Shown here: in pieces, positions 7,989 through 16,337 of the stretch
Layout: the number at the start of each line of letters is the position of its first letter
Position numbering within the stretch: position 1 is the stretch's first letter
NCBI GenBank assembly: GCA_020831865.1
Contig: JAFIFT010000004.1
Location: 62,001 to 126,000 of the forward strand
Source of the DNA: Legionellaceae bacterium
GTDB taxonomy: Bacteria; Pseudomonadota; Gammaproteobacteria; Legionellales; Legionellaceae
Length of the DNA stretch: 64,000 nucleotides
Direction of reading: 5' to 3'
The notes under the pieces: model-generated
Databases searched by the model: none
Told to the model about the DNA's origin: nothing
What the model saw: the letters and a program-made list of their open reading frames with translations, nothing else
Made by a program: the position numbers and the translations under genes

Positions 7989-9389
7989 TTGACGTTCTTA
8001 AAGCATCTCGTGCGTTTCTTTTTTATTTATTGCGCTTTGCTCTTGACAGTGCCTGTCGCCATGGCATCGGACTATCGCCAAATCATTTACCCCTCCTACC
8101 TCTTTACAGACGACCTCTATCCAGTCAGCGAAGTGCCACTGGCAGGCTACTATGAAACTCCGGGCTATTATGGTCGCAGAGATCACTTGTTTCCCACTTG
8201 GATGACACTGGGGGGCAGCATACGGAACCGGCTGGAATACCTTGATGGTCAGTTTCGCCGAGGCTTAAGAGCAGTTGACCGGCAGTGGCCCATCCGTACG
8301 CGCGTTCTCTTTTCCGTGCATGACCGCTTTGATCCGCTCCGCTTCACCTTTGAATATCAGGATGCCAGGGCTTATTTAACCAGAGCCGGTTCCAATGCAG
8401 GAACCTCGCAGATTGATCAAAATGAGATTCAACAAGTACATGTAGACTGGTACAGTCCAAACTGGATGGATACGGGACTGGTGTCAGACCTGCAGTTTGG
8501 ACGGGTGAATATGGATCTGGGTTTGGGTCGATGGATTGCCCGTAATAACTTCAGGAACAGCACCAACGCCTACGATGGTGTGTACTGGAAGTTGGGCAAT
8601 CACCCGGGAAAACTCATGTCCCATGTCTTTGCCGTCTATCCCTCAGATATTCGCCTTAAATCCCTGAATCCGTTTTTTCGCAACAATGAAAATTTTATGA
8701 GCGGCGCTTATCTGTTACTGCCCCGCTTGCAAAGCGGCTTCCCCTTACGGATGGAAGTAAACGGCCTGCACCACCATCACCGCACGGGGCCTTTCCAGAA
8801 TTTCACCATGCTGGGTTTACGGACATTCAAGGAAGAAAAGATTGATAGCTGGTTTTACGATATGGAGCTGCAATATCAGTTTGGCCACATCGCGGCTAAT
8901 GTGAACCATGCCCATTTTTTCCATATTGACTATGGGTACAGTTTCAGGTCAACCTGGAATCCCCAGCTTAGCGCGCTCTTTGACTATGCCTCCGAGGGAT
9001 TTGACATCCTCTATGGCCGACGGTCTTTTGAACTCGCCCCGACGGGCATTCTGGGGCCATTTCAGCGCAGCAACCTGGTGAGCGGCGGCTATAGCATCCT
9101 GTTCAATCCTTCGGAACGCTTCAACCTCTATCTGAAACACCGCTTTTCCCAACTGAAAAATGCCCGTTTTCCCTGGGTTGGTACGGGACTGGTCAACCCT
9201 CTGGGCACCTCGGGTAAAACTCTGGGCCAATCCGTAGAATTGAGAGGCTATTGGTTGCTGTACCCCAATCTGCTGCTGGAAGCCGGTTACTTTTATTTTG
9301 ACTACGGCCGTTTCCCCAAAACCGCCCCTTTCACTCCGGTCACCAAAAACACGCATTATCTGTTTAGCCAGATTGAGTGGGTCTTGTGA
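7989..9389 (+). CDS. Alginate-export-like outer-membrane porin
   Basis: 466 residues with a signal peptide (FFFIYCALLLTVPVAMA, cleavage before SDYRQ) and a long run of alternating aromatic and polar strands ending in an aromatic-rich strand (THYLFSQIEWVL), as in beta-barrels. Features such as DRQWPIRTRVLFSVHD, FEYQDARAYL, QQVHVDWYSPNW and FGRVNMDLGLGRWIARNNFRN recall the alginate-export (AlgE-type) barrel family. The substrate need not be alginate and is unknown. The start is a TTG at 7989; a GTG at 8010 would give a shorter signal peptide. It overlaps the next gene by one base. Confidence 0.75.
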   Translation: MTFLKHLVRFFFIYCALLLTVPVAMASDYRQIIYPSYLFTDDLYPVSEVPLAGYYETPGYYGRRDHLFPTWMTLGGSIRNRLEYLDGQFRRGLRAVDRQWPIRTRVLFSVHDRFDPLRFTFEYQDARAYLTRAGSNAGTSQIDQNEIQQVHVDWYSPNWMDTGLVSDLQFGRVNMDLGLGRWIARNNFRNSTNAYDGVYWKLGNHPGKLMSHVFAVYPSDIRLKSLNPFFRNNENFMSGAYLLLPRLQSGFPLRMEVNGLHHHHRTGPFQNFTMLGLRTFKEEKIDSWFYDMELQYQFGHIAANVNHAHFFHIDYGYSFRSTWNPQLSALFDYASEGFDILYGRRSFELAPTGILGPFQRSNLVSGGYSILFNPSERFNLYLKHRFSQLKNARFPWVGTGLVNPLGTSGKTLGQSVELRGYWLLYPNLLLEAGYFYFDYGRFPKTAPFTPVTKNTHYLFSQIEWVL

Positions 9390-10186
9390 TGGACGCTTGT
9401 GTGATGGCAAAGGAGGATAGGCCAGGAAGGGATGGCAGCGGTATCAAGGCCAGCGTGCGCCTGGCTATCGCCGGGCGCTGGTATCTATCTGGCATAGTGC
9501 TACCGCTTGCTTTTGCGATGCTGCTTTATCCGGGCAGGAGCAGCGGTGCGAGCGTTGAGGATATCCAGTCCTGGACCAATATTACCGCGACCGGGGCAGT
9601 CTTCCCAACCCGGTACCCTCCTCAGCGAAACCTGCTGTACTGGCTTGAAGTTCAACCCCGCTTTGGCAGCGATCTGTCCCGTCTCTCCCAGAGTATTGTG
9701 CGTGCGGGCCTTGGGCTTCCGCTCACGTCCAACAGCAGTCTCTGGCTGGGATATGCCTGGATCGATACCCGTGCCCCACTCACGGCAGCCCCCTTCCCGG
9801 AACAGCGGATCTGGCAACAAATCTTGTGGAGTAAAAATTTCACAAAATTAGGCATCGTCAGCCGCACCCGTCTGGAAGAACGTCATTTTCCATCGCCATC
9901 CCCCATGGCCTTTCGTGTCAGACAGTTGCTCAAACTGATCCTCCCTCTGCATCCTGAAGCCCAGTGGAATATGGTATTGAATAATGAATACTTCTGGCAT
10001 ATCAATTCCGTACCAGGCCGTCTGCAGCGCGGTTTCGATCAAAATCGACTGTTCGCCGGCGCCGGATATCGCGCCAGCAAGCATTTGGTCATTGAGGCCG
10101 GTTACATGAATCAGTATATCAACCGAGTTTCCGCCTTACATTTTATGGGGAATATCATCTGCGTCAACCTGCTGCTCACCTACTAA
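9389..10186 (+). CDS. DUF2490-type outer-membrane protein
   Basis: 265 residues when started at ATG 9389, which overlaps the porin stop (TGATG). A hydrophobic stretch (WYLSGIVLPLAFAMLLYPG) ends near residue 50, so the signal sequence has an unusually long N-region. The mature part holds DIQSWTNITATG, LLYWLEVQPRFG, LWLGYAWIDTR, RTRLEERHF, RVRQLLKL and NNEYFWHIN, the pattern of DUF2490 barrels. It probably works with the preceding porin. It converges on the biotin carboxylase gene. Confidence 0.75.
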   Translation: MDACVMAKEDRPGRDGSGIKASVRLAIAGRWYLSGIVLPLAFAMLLYPGRSSGASVEDIQSWTNITATGAVFPTRYPPQRNLLYWLEVQPRFGSDLSRLSQSIVRAGLGLPLTSNSSLWLGYAWIDTRAPLTAAPFPEQRIWQQILWSKNFTKLGIVSRTRLEERHFPSPSPMAFRVRQLLKLILPLHPEAQWNMVLNNEYFWHINSVPGRLQRGFDQNRLFAGAGYRASKHLVIEAGYMNQYINRVSALHFMGNIICVNLLLTY

Positions 10187-10205
10187 AACGAACCATGGTT
10201 TTGCA

Positions 10206-11633
10206 TTACTGTTGCTGTTGCCGCTGCCAGGCCTGGATGGCCGCGGCAATGACAACGGCTTTATGGTGCGGATAGGTCTTGGTGGAGTATTTTAACCACT
10301 GCGGATTGTGGTCAATCATATCGGTGCTCAGCCGTCCCTGCTGAAACAACTCAGACTGCAAAATTTCCAAATAGTAAGAAATGGTGGTTTTCACACCAAA
10401 TACCCGCATTTCTTCCAGGGCACGCTGGGCCCGGTGAATCACACTGGGCCAATCCAGTGCCCAAACGGTTAACTTGGCGCATAAAGAGTCATAATCCGGC
10501 GGAATACTATAACCGGTATAGATAGCACTATCAGTACGCACCCCCGGACCTCCCGGCGCATAATAGCGGGTAATACGTCCAAAGCTGGGTAAAAAATCAT
10601 TTTGCGGATCTTCGGCATTGATGCGAAACTCGATCGCAATACCACGCCGCTTGATATCCGCTTGCTCCATGGGAAGCGCCTGCCCCGCGGCGATACGAAT
10701 TTGCTGGGCGACGATATCAATACCGGTAATTTGTTCGGTAACGGGATGCTCCACCTGTAACCGGGTATTCATTTCCAGAAAATAGATATGGTCGTGCTCA
10801 TCCAGTAAAAACTCGACCGTACCAGCATTGGTGTAGCCCACATGCTGGGCGGCCTGTATGGCAAGTTGATACAATGTGCAACGCGTAGCTTCAGACAGGA
10901 CCGGACAGGGTGCAATTTCTATCAGCTTCTGATGACGACGCTGCAAAGAACAATCGCGTTCAAACAAGTGCAGCACCTTACCCTGTTGGTCAGCCAAAAT
11001 CTGCACCTCAATATGGCGGGGGTTAACCAGCAGTTTTTCCATAAAAACATGCGCATCACCAAAAGCTTTGCCTGCCTCTGATTGTACACGGACAAATTGC
11101 GAACGCACCTGCTCGTCGTTATGACAAATGCGAATACCGCGGCCACCACCGCCAAAGGTGGCTTTGAGCATCACCGGATATCCCAAAACACGGGCACAAG
11201 CCAGAGCCGCCTCGATATTCTCAAGATTCCCCTCACTGCCAGGAATCACCGGTATGGCTGCGGCCTGCATCGCCTGGCGTGCCGCCACTTTTGAGCCCAT
11301 CGTCGCAATCACCCGAGGCTCCGGGCCGATAAATACCATGCCGGCATCCACACAAGCCTGCGCAAAATCGGCATTTTCCGAGAGAAAACCATAGCCCGGA
11401 TGAATTGCATCGCAACCGGTTGACTGGGCGCATTCAATAATCCGTCGAATATCAAGATAGGCACGCAAAGGATTGCGGCTCAAACAGTGAGCATGCGCGG
11501 CGCGTTTCACATGCAGGGCGTACCGATCGGCCTCGCTGTAAATACACACCGGAGCAATGGCCATTTCCTTGCAAGCCCGCACCAGACGTAGGGCAATTTC
11601 TCCACGATTGGCAATGAGTATTTTTTTAAACAT
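10206..11633 (-). CDS. Biotin carboxylase subunit (pyruvate or acyl-CoA carboxylase type)
   Basis: 475 residues of an ATP-grasp biotin carboxylase: FKKILIANRGEIALR, IHPGYGFLSENADFA, KATFGGGGRGIR, HIEVQILAD, ERDCSLQRRHQKLIE and EMNTRLQVEHPVTE are all intact. It carboxylates biotin on a partner carrier protein. The C-terminal end (LSTDMIDHNPQWLKYSTK) resembles pyruvate carboxylase subunit A more than AccC of fatty-acid synthesis. No biotin carrier domain is fused and no carboxyltransferase gene is nearby, so the partner must be elsewhere. It is the last gene of the mmsA-mmsB-acs operon, which suggests use in propionyl-CoA or pyruvate carboxylation. Confidence 0.85.
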   Translation of the reverse strand: MFKKILIANRGEIALRLVRACKEMAIAPVCIYSEADRYALHVKRAAHAHCLSRNPLRAYLDIRRIIECAQSTGCDAIHPGYGFLSENADFAQACVDAGMVFIGPEPRVIATMGSKVAARQAMQAAAIPVIPGSEGNLENIEAALACARVLGYPVMLKATFGGGGRGIRICHNDEQVRSQFVRVQSEAGKAFGDAHVFMEKLLVNPRHIEVQILADQQGKVLHLFERDCSLQRRHQKLIEIAPCPVLSEATRCTLYQLAIQAAQHVGYTNAGTVEFLLDEHDHIYFLEMNTRLQVEHPVTEQITGIDIVAQQIRIAAGQALPMEQADIKRRGIAIEFRINAEDPQNDFLPSFGRITRYYAPGGPGVRTDSAIYTGYSIPPDYDSLCAKLTVWALDWPSVIHRAQRALEEMRVFGVKTTISYYLEILQSELFQQGRLSTDMIDHNPQWLKYSTKTYPHHKAVVIAAAIQAWQRQQQQ

Positions 11634-11663
11634 CTGGCCTCCTCAAGCGCTGTTCGGGCGCGG

Positions 11664-13535
11664 CTAACTGAAGGCCGTCAGATCGCGCTTACTTTGCAAG
11701 AGCTGTTCGACAATTAGTGGATTGGACAGGGTGGTTAAATCCCCAAAATCCTCCAGTGAATCGGCCTCTCCGGCAACGATTTTACGCAAAATTCGCCGCA
11801 TGATTTTACCTGAACGGGTTTTAGGCAGGTCATTCACCCATTCTATTTGCTCCGGCCTCGCAATAGCTCCTATCGACTGGACTACCCGTTCTCGCAAATC
11901 CTCAGCCAGAGCGGGCTGACCCTGAGCGCCTCTTTGCAAGGCCACAAAAGCATAAATGGCCTCCCCCTTAATGGCATGCGCAACCGCAACCACAGCGGCT
12001 TCCGCCACCAGAGGATGCGCAACCAGGGCACTTTCTATTTCCGCACTGCCCAGGCGGTGCCCAGATACATTCAACACGTCATCAAGACGCCCACTGACCC
12101 AATAATCACCGTCGTCATCCCGTCTGGCACCATCACCGCTCAGATAGTACCCGTCTTTGAAATAGGTTTGGCAATACCGGGTATGATCCCAGGCTATGGT
12201 GCGCGCCATGGCAGGCCAGGGCTGCCCCAGGGCTAAAAACCCGCTACCGGCACCCGTAATGGGCTGGTACTGCTCATCAAGCAGCAGCGGCACCGTTCCC
12301 GGTATCGGCTGTGCCGCGGATCCGGCCTTTTGCTGCGCAAAAGGCGGCTGGGGACTCAGTATGATAGCGCCGGTTTCGGTTTGCCACCAGGTATCCACAA
12401 TCGGACATTTGCCCCGACCCACCTGTTGTTGATACCACTGCCATACCTGGGGGTTAATGGGTTCGCCCACACTGCCCAGCAAGCGCAGTGACGCACGGGA
12501 ACTGGTTTCCAGCCATTCATCACCCGCTCGCATCAGCGCCCGGATAGCCGTGGGGGCCGTGTAATACACATTGATACGATGGCGGTCAATCATACGCCAG
12601 TGCCGTGCCGGATCAGGCCAGTTGGGTACCCCGGCATGGATAAAACTGGTCACACCATTACACAGGGGACCATAGGTGACATAGCTGTGGCCGGTAATCC
12701 AGCCAATATCGGCTGTACACCAAAACACCTCATGCTCGGCACAATTAAAAATCAGTTGATGGGTATAGGCAACCTGGAGCAAATAACCTGCCGTTGTATG
12801 CACCAGACCTTTCGGCTGACCGGTACTGCCTGATGTATATAAAATAAATAGCGGATCTTCTGCTGCCATTTCAGCCGGTGCGCATTCCGCTGACATTTCT
12901 TCTTCCATGGCATGCCACCAGTGCTCGCAATCGGCTTGAAAGGGTACAGGGACATTATCATGGCGAATGATTAATTTTTGGATAGCAATACCCATACAGG
13001 CTTCATCTGCCTGCTGTTTAATCGGAAAAGATTTTCCACCCCGACGGTAGCTGTCCGCCGTAATTAACAGTTTGCACTCGGCGGCCTGAATACGCTGGCG
13101 CAGAGCATAGGGTGAAAAGCCGGCAAAAACGACCATGTGCACCGCGCCAATACGTGCGCAGGCCAGCATTGCCATAATCGCTTCCGGTATCATGGGCATA
13201 TAAATAGCGACCCGATCCCCTTTTTGAATACCCAGGGCACGCAGGGCATTGGCCATCCGGCACACGGAATGATGCAACTGGGCAAAGGTCAGACTGCATT
13301 GTTGTGACTCATCATCCCCTTCCCAGATCAACGCCGCTTTATTGCCTCTTTTGGCCAAGTGCCGGTCAAGGCAATTGACACTGACGTTTAATGTGGCCCC
13401 GGCAAACCAGCGGATATCCCCTTGCCGCAGATCCCCTTGCAATACCGTCTGCCAGGGTTGTATCCACTCCAATGTCGCTTGTGCCTTTTCCGCCCAAAAC
13501 CTGGCAACCTCTGCTCTTTCTACTGCCTTATCCAT
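11664..13535 (-). CDS. acs: Acetyl/propionyl-CoA synthetase
   Basis: 623 residues of an AMP-forming acyl-CoA synthetase. The ATP loop YTSGSTGQPKGLVHT, MVVFAGFSPYALRQRI, YTAPTAIRALM, DTWWQTETGA and PKTRSGKIMRRILRKI (with the acetylatable lysine) are those of acetyl-CoA synthetase, with a tryptophan in WWQTE where the acyl pocket is limited to short chains. Its place after mmsA and mmsB suggests acetate or propionate activation alongside valine breakdown. Gaps of 60 bp to mmsB and 30 bp to the carboxylase support one operon. Slightly shorter than E. coli Acs. Confidence 0.9.
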   Translation of the reverse strand: MDKAVERAEVARFWAEKAQATLEWIQPWQTVLQGDLRQGDIRWFAGATLNVSVNCLDRHLAKRGNKAALIWEGDDESQQCSLTFAQLHHSVCRMANALRALGIQKGDRVAIYMPMIPEAIMAMLACARIGAVHMVVFAGFSPYALRQRIQAAECKLLITADSYRRGGKSFPIKQQADEACMGIAIQKLIIRHDNVPVPFQADCEHWWHAMEEEMSAECAPAEMAAEDPLFILYTSGSTGQPKGLVHTTAGYLLQVAYTHQLIFNCAEHEVFWCTADIGWITGHSYVTYGPLCNGVTSFIHAGVPNWPDPARHWRMIDRHRINVYYTAPTAIRALMRAGDEWLETSSRASLRLLGSVGEPINPQVWQWYQQQVGRGKCPIVDTWWQTETGAIILSPQPPFAQQKAGSAAQPIPGTVPLLLDEQYQPITGAGSGFLALGQPWPAMARTIAWDHTRYCQTYFKDGYYLSGDGARRDDDGDYWVSGRLDDVLNVSGHRLGSAEIESALVAHPLVAEAAVVAVAHAIKGEAIYAFVALQRGAQGQPALAEDLRERVVQSIGAIARPEQIEWVNDLPKTRSGKIMRRILRKIVAGEADSLEDFGDLTTLSNPLIVEQLLQSKRDLTAFS

Positions 13536-13595
13536 GCCTGTTCCTTTGCTCTTTTGTTTCTGTCTCTGACCCTAGATTTGCCACGGAGGCCTGTG

Positions 13596-14498
13596 TCACG
13601 CGGAAGCGTCTTTCAGGCCATCCAGTGCCGTGATAACCGCTGAAAAATCTAGTTCACTATGACCTGCTGCCACAAAATGCTCATACACTTGCCGCGCTTT
13701 ATCCGCCATCGGCAAGTGCAAACCGGCTGCTCTGGCACCCTCGCCGCTCAAGCGGAGATCCTTGAGCATCATGGCCGCAGTAAAACCTGGCAGATAGTGG
13801 TCATTCGCCGGGACATTATCCAGCACATCCGCAACCGGGACATAATGATCCATGACCCAGCAGCGCCCGGACGCATGTGTCACGACTTCATGCAATTTAC
13901 CGGCGGAAAGCCCTAACTCCTTCGCCAGTAAAAATGCCTCGCTCACCGCAATCATGGCAATACCCAAAATCATATTATTACAAATTTTAGCCGCCTGGCC
14001 ACTGCCGGCGCCACCGGCATGAATCTGTGTTTTTCCCATACAGGAGAAGATGGCCTTCGCCTGCGCAAAAACCGCGCTTTCTCCCCCCACCATAAAGGTC
14101 AGAGTGGCCGCCTTGGCTCCGGCGACTCCCCCTGAAACCGGTGCATCCAAGGCCTGGATTTGTTTTTCCCGCGCCTTTCGATGCACCTGCTGCGCACTGT
14201 CAACATCAATGGTCGAACAGTCAATATACAGGCTGTTGGCTTTCGCATGAGCAAACAAACCTGCCGCGCCTTCCGTGACGCTTTTAACCTGCGCACCACT
14301 TTGCAACATGGTAATCAGGATATCGCTTTGTTGTGCTATCTGTGCCAACGACTCGCCAATCAAACCACCCGCCTGTTGCAGGGCCTGGCAGGACGCAGGC
14401 TGCAGGTCAAAACCCGTGACCGGATAGCCTGCCTTTATGAGATTGACAGCCATAGGCAAGCCCATATGCCCCAAACCAATAAACCCAATACTGTGCAT
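13596..14498 (-). CDS. mmsB: 3-hydroxyisobutyrate dehydrogenase
   Basis: Oxidises 3-hydroxyisobutyrate to methylmalonate semialdehyde in valine degradation. 300 residues with the NAD-binding N-terminus IGFIGLGHMGLPMAVNL, the substrate loop DAPVSGGVAGAKAATLTFMV and the catalytic lysine helix GSGQAAKICNNMILG. All family landmarks are present. It follows mmsA by 30 bp. Confidence 0.94.
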   Translation of the reverse strand: MHSIGFIGLGHMGLPMAVNLIKAGYPVTGFDLQPASCQALQQAGGLIGESLAQIAQQSDILITMLQSGAQVKSVTEGAAGLFAHAKANSLYIDCSTIDVDSAQQVHRKAREKQIQALDAPVSGGVAGAKAATLTFMVGGESAVFAQAKAIFSCMGKTQIHAGGAGSGQAAKICNNMILGIAMIAVSEAFLLAKELGLSAGKLHEVVTHASGRCWVMDHYVPVADVLDNVPANDHYLPGFTAAMMLKDLRLSGEGARAAGLHLPMADKARQVYEHFVAAGHSELDFSAVITALDGLKDASA

Positions 14499-14528
14499 CC
14501 TGTTCTCCTTGTAAAGCCACTCCGTGTA

Positions 14529-16028
14529 CTAGTCGTGGGTAGGCATACTAAACGCACTGCCCTGGCCAACATGCACCGGCCAGCGACTGGTAATCGTTTT
14601 GCGTCGGGTATAAAAATGGAGGCTTTCCCCACCATGCATATTGGTATCACCAAAAGCAGAGCGTTTCCAACCACCGAATGGGTGGGAGGCCACGGGTACT
14701 GGGATAGGGATATTAATACCGACCATACCCGCCTGCACCTTCTGGCTGTATTCACGAGCGGCATAGCCATCTTTGGTAAAGATAGCGCTGCCGTTGCCAT
14801 ATTGATGGCCATTGATCAATTCCAGACCCTCAGCAAAGCTTGCCACCCGCAAAACTACCAGTACCGGACCAAAAATTTCATTTTGATAAATAGACATCTC
14901 CGGCTCGACCCTGTCAAACAGGCAGGGCCCCAGATAAAAACCCTGCGGATACTGCGGATGCACAAAATCCCGACCATCAATGCGCAATTGCGCACCTTCA
15001 CGGATGCCGGCCTCGATGGCAGCCCGTACGCGCTCGCAGTGCGCCTGGCTGATTAAAGGCCCCATATCCGTATCCGCTACGTCCCCGGCATCAATTTTCA
15101 TAGCCAGAATCAGCGGGGTCATTTTCTCCAGGAGCCGGTCCGCTGTCGCGTCCCCCACACAAACCACCACCGATAACGCCATACAGCGCTCACCAGCTGA
15201 GCCGTAGGCTGCTCCGGTAATCGCTTTAGCGGTATAATCCATATCGGCATCCGGCATCACCAAGGCATGATTTTTGGCGCCCCCGAACGTATGCGCCCGC
15301 TTTCCCTGTGCCGTTGCCTGCGTATAAATGGATTGTGCCACCGGTGTGGACGCGACGGCCGTAACCGCCTGAATATCAGGATGGTGCAGCAGATAATCCA
15401 CCGTCTCTTTATTGCCGTGCACGCAATTCACCACCCCGGGCGGTAAACCGGCTTCCTGCAGCAGCTCCATCAACCGCAAGGGGGCAGAAGGGGCTTGTTC
15501 AGAAGGTTTTAAAATAAAGGTATTGCCACAGGCAATAGCCGGGATCATCATCCATACCGGCACCATCACAGGAAAATTAAAAGGCGAGACGCCGGCACAG
15601 ACACCTAAGGGTTGGCGCAGGGTCTGGCAGTCAATCTCACTGGCGACATTACTGGAAAATGAGGTGGTAAACTGTTGGGCCAGAGCACAGTGGTATTCGA
15701 CCACTTCAACCGCCCGCGTCACCGACCCCATGGCATCGTCCAGGGTTTTCCCATGCTCTCGGGTCACCAGTGCCGCTAATTCACGGGCATGGGCTTTGAG
15801 CAAATGACGGAACGCAAACAATACGGCCGCACGCTTATTGGGTGCGGTAGCGGCCCAGGCTGGAAAGGCATCACGCGCACTGGCAATGGCCTGCTCGCAC
15901 AGCGCCGAATCGGCAAAAGGAACCTGGGCAATACCCACACCAGTGGCGGGGTTAAACACCACCTGTCCGGGCATGTCCTGACCGAGGATCTTTTGTCCAT
16001 GAATCCAATGTGCAATACTGTCCTTCAT
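14529..16028 (-). CDS. mmsA: Methylmalonate-semialdehyde dehydrogenase (acylating)
   Basis: Converts methylmalonate semialdehyde and CoA to propionyl-CoA with NAD. The ATG at 16028 is chosen: it gives 499 residues, normal for the family, and has GGGAG eight bases upstream; the frame extending to 16199 adds an unrelated 57 residues. Landmarks are VSPFNFPVMVPVWM, FILKPSEQAPSAPLRLMEL, GGAKNHALVMPDAD, the nucleophile in GSAGERCMALSV, and EIFGPVLVVLR. First gene of a four-gene operon with mmsB, acs and a biotin carboxylase. Confidence 0.95.
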   Translation of the reverse strand: MKDSIAHWIHGQKILGQDMPGQVVFNPATGVGIAQVPFADSALCEQAIASARDAFPAWAATAPNKRAAVLFAFRHLLKAHARELAALVTREHGKTLDDAMGSVTRAVEVVEYHCALAQQFTTSFSSNVASEIDCQTLRQPLGVCAGVSPFNFPVMVPVWMMIPAIACGNTFILKPSEQAPSAPLRLMELLQEAGLPPGVVNCVHGNKETVDYLLHHPDIQAVTAVASTPVAQSIYTQATAQGKRAHTFGGAKNHALVMPDADMDYTAKAITGAAYGSAGERCMALSVVVCVGDATADRLLEKMTPLILAMKIDAGDVADTDMGPLISQAHCERVRAAIEAGIREGAQLRIDGRDFVHPQYPQGFYLGPCLFDRVEPEMSIYQNEIFGPVLVVLRVASFAEGLELINGHQYGNGSAIFTKDGYAAREYSQKVQAGMVGINIPIPVPVASHPFGGWKRSAFGDTNMHGGESLHFYTRRKTITSRWPVHVGQGSAFSMPTHD

Positions 16029-16337
16029 CTTGCGCGCTCCCTTGATGTCAATACCGTCCCGTGCCCATGAGTGTAGCATGAAGTCCCTGGAATCTCTATC
16101 CTCACGGAAGGCAACGATTCTTGCCACAGCAAGGTTAAAATTGTGCCGCATTGACCCAAAATAACATCTTAATATGTAAGTCATCGATCGCAAAAACACA
16201 GCGTCATCCTGAGGTAATCATTGGCAAACGAGGATGGTACCCTGTTGCCGTAATATTTTGACTTTCCGCAAGCTTATTGATTAAATAAACACTAAGGCTT
16301 TTTTTGACTTTTATTGTCAACGGCAAGGAAAACCGTC
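16029..16337. other. Divergent intergenic region
   Basis: No gene is seen. It separates mmsA from the phosphatase-like gene. A CTTAATAT element lies at 16168-16175 within a partly symmetrical CTTA-ATATG-TAAG; this resembles the PmrA box known upstream of some Legionella effector genes, but it is 160 bp from the ATG. A small dyad TTGAC-N7-GTCAA (16304-16320) lies just before the ribosome-binding site AAGGA. Confidence 0.4.

Noticed and set aside
16168-16175. PmrA box for the phosphatase-like gene
   Set aside because: CTTAATAT matches but it is single and about 160 bp upstream of the start; not enough to claim.
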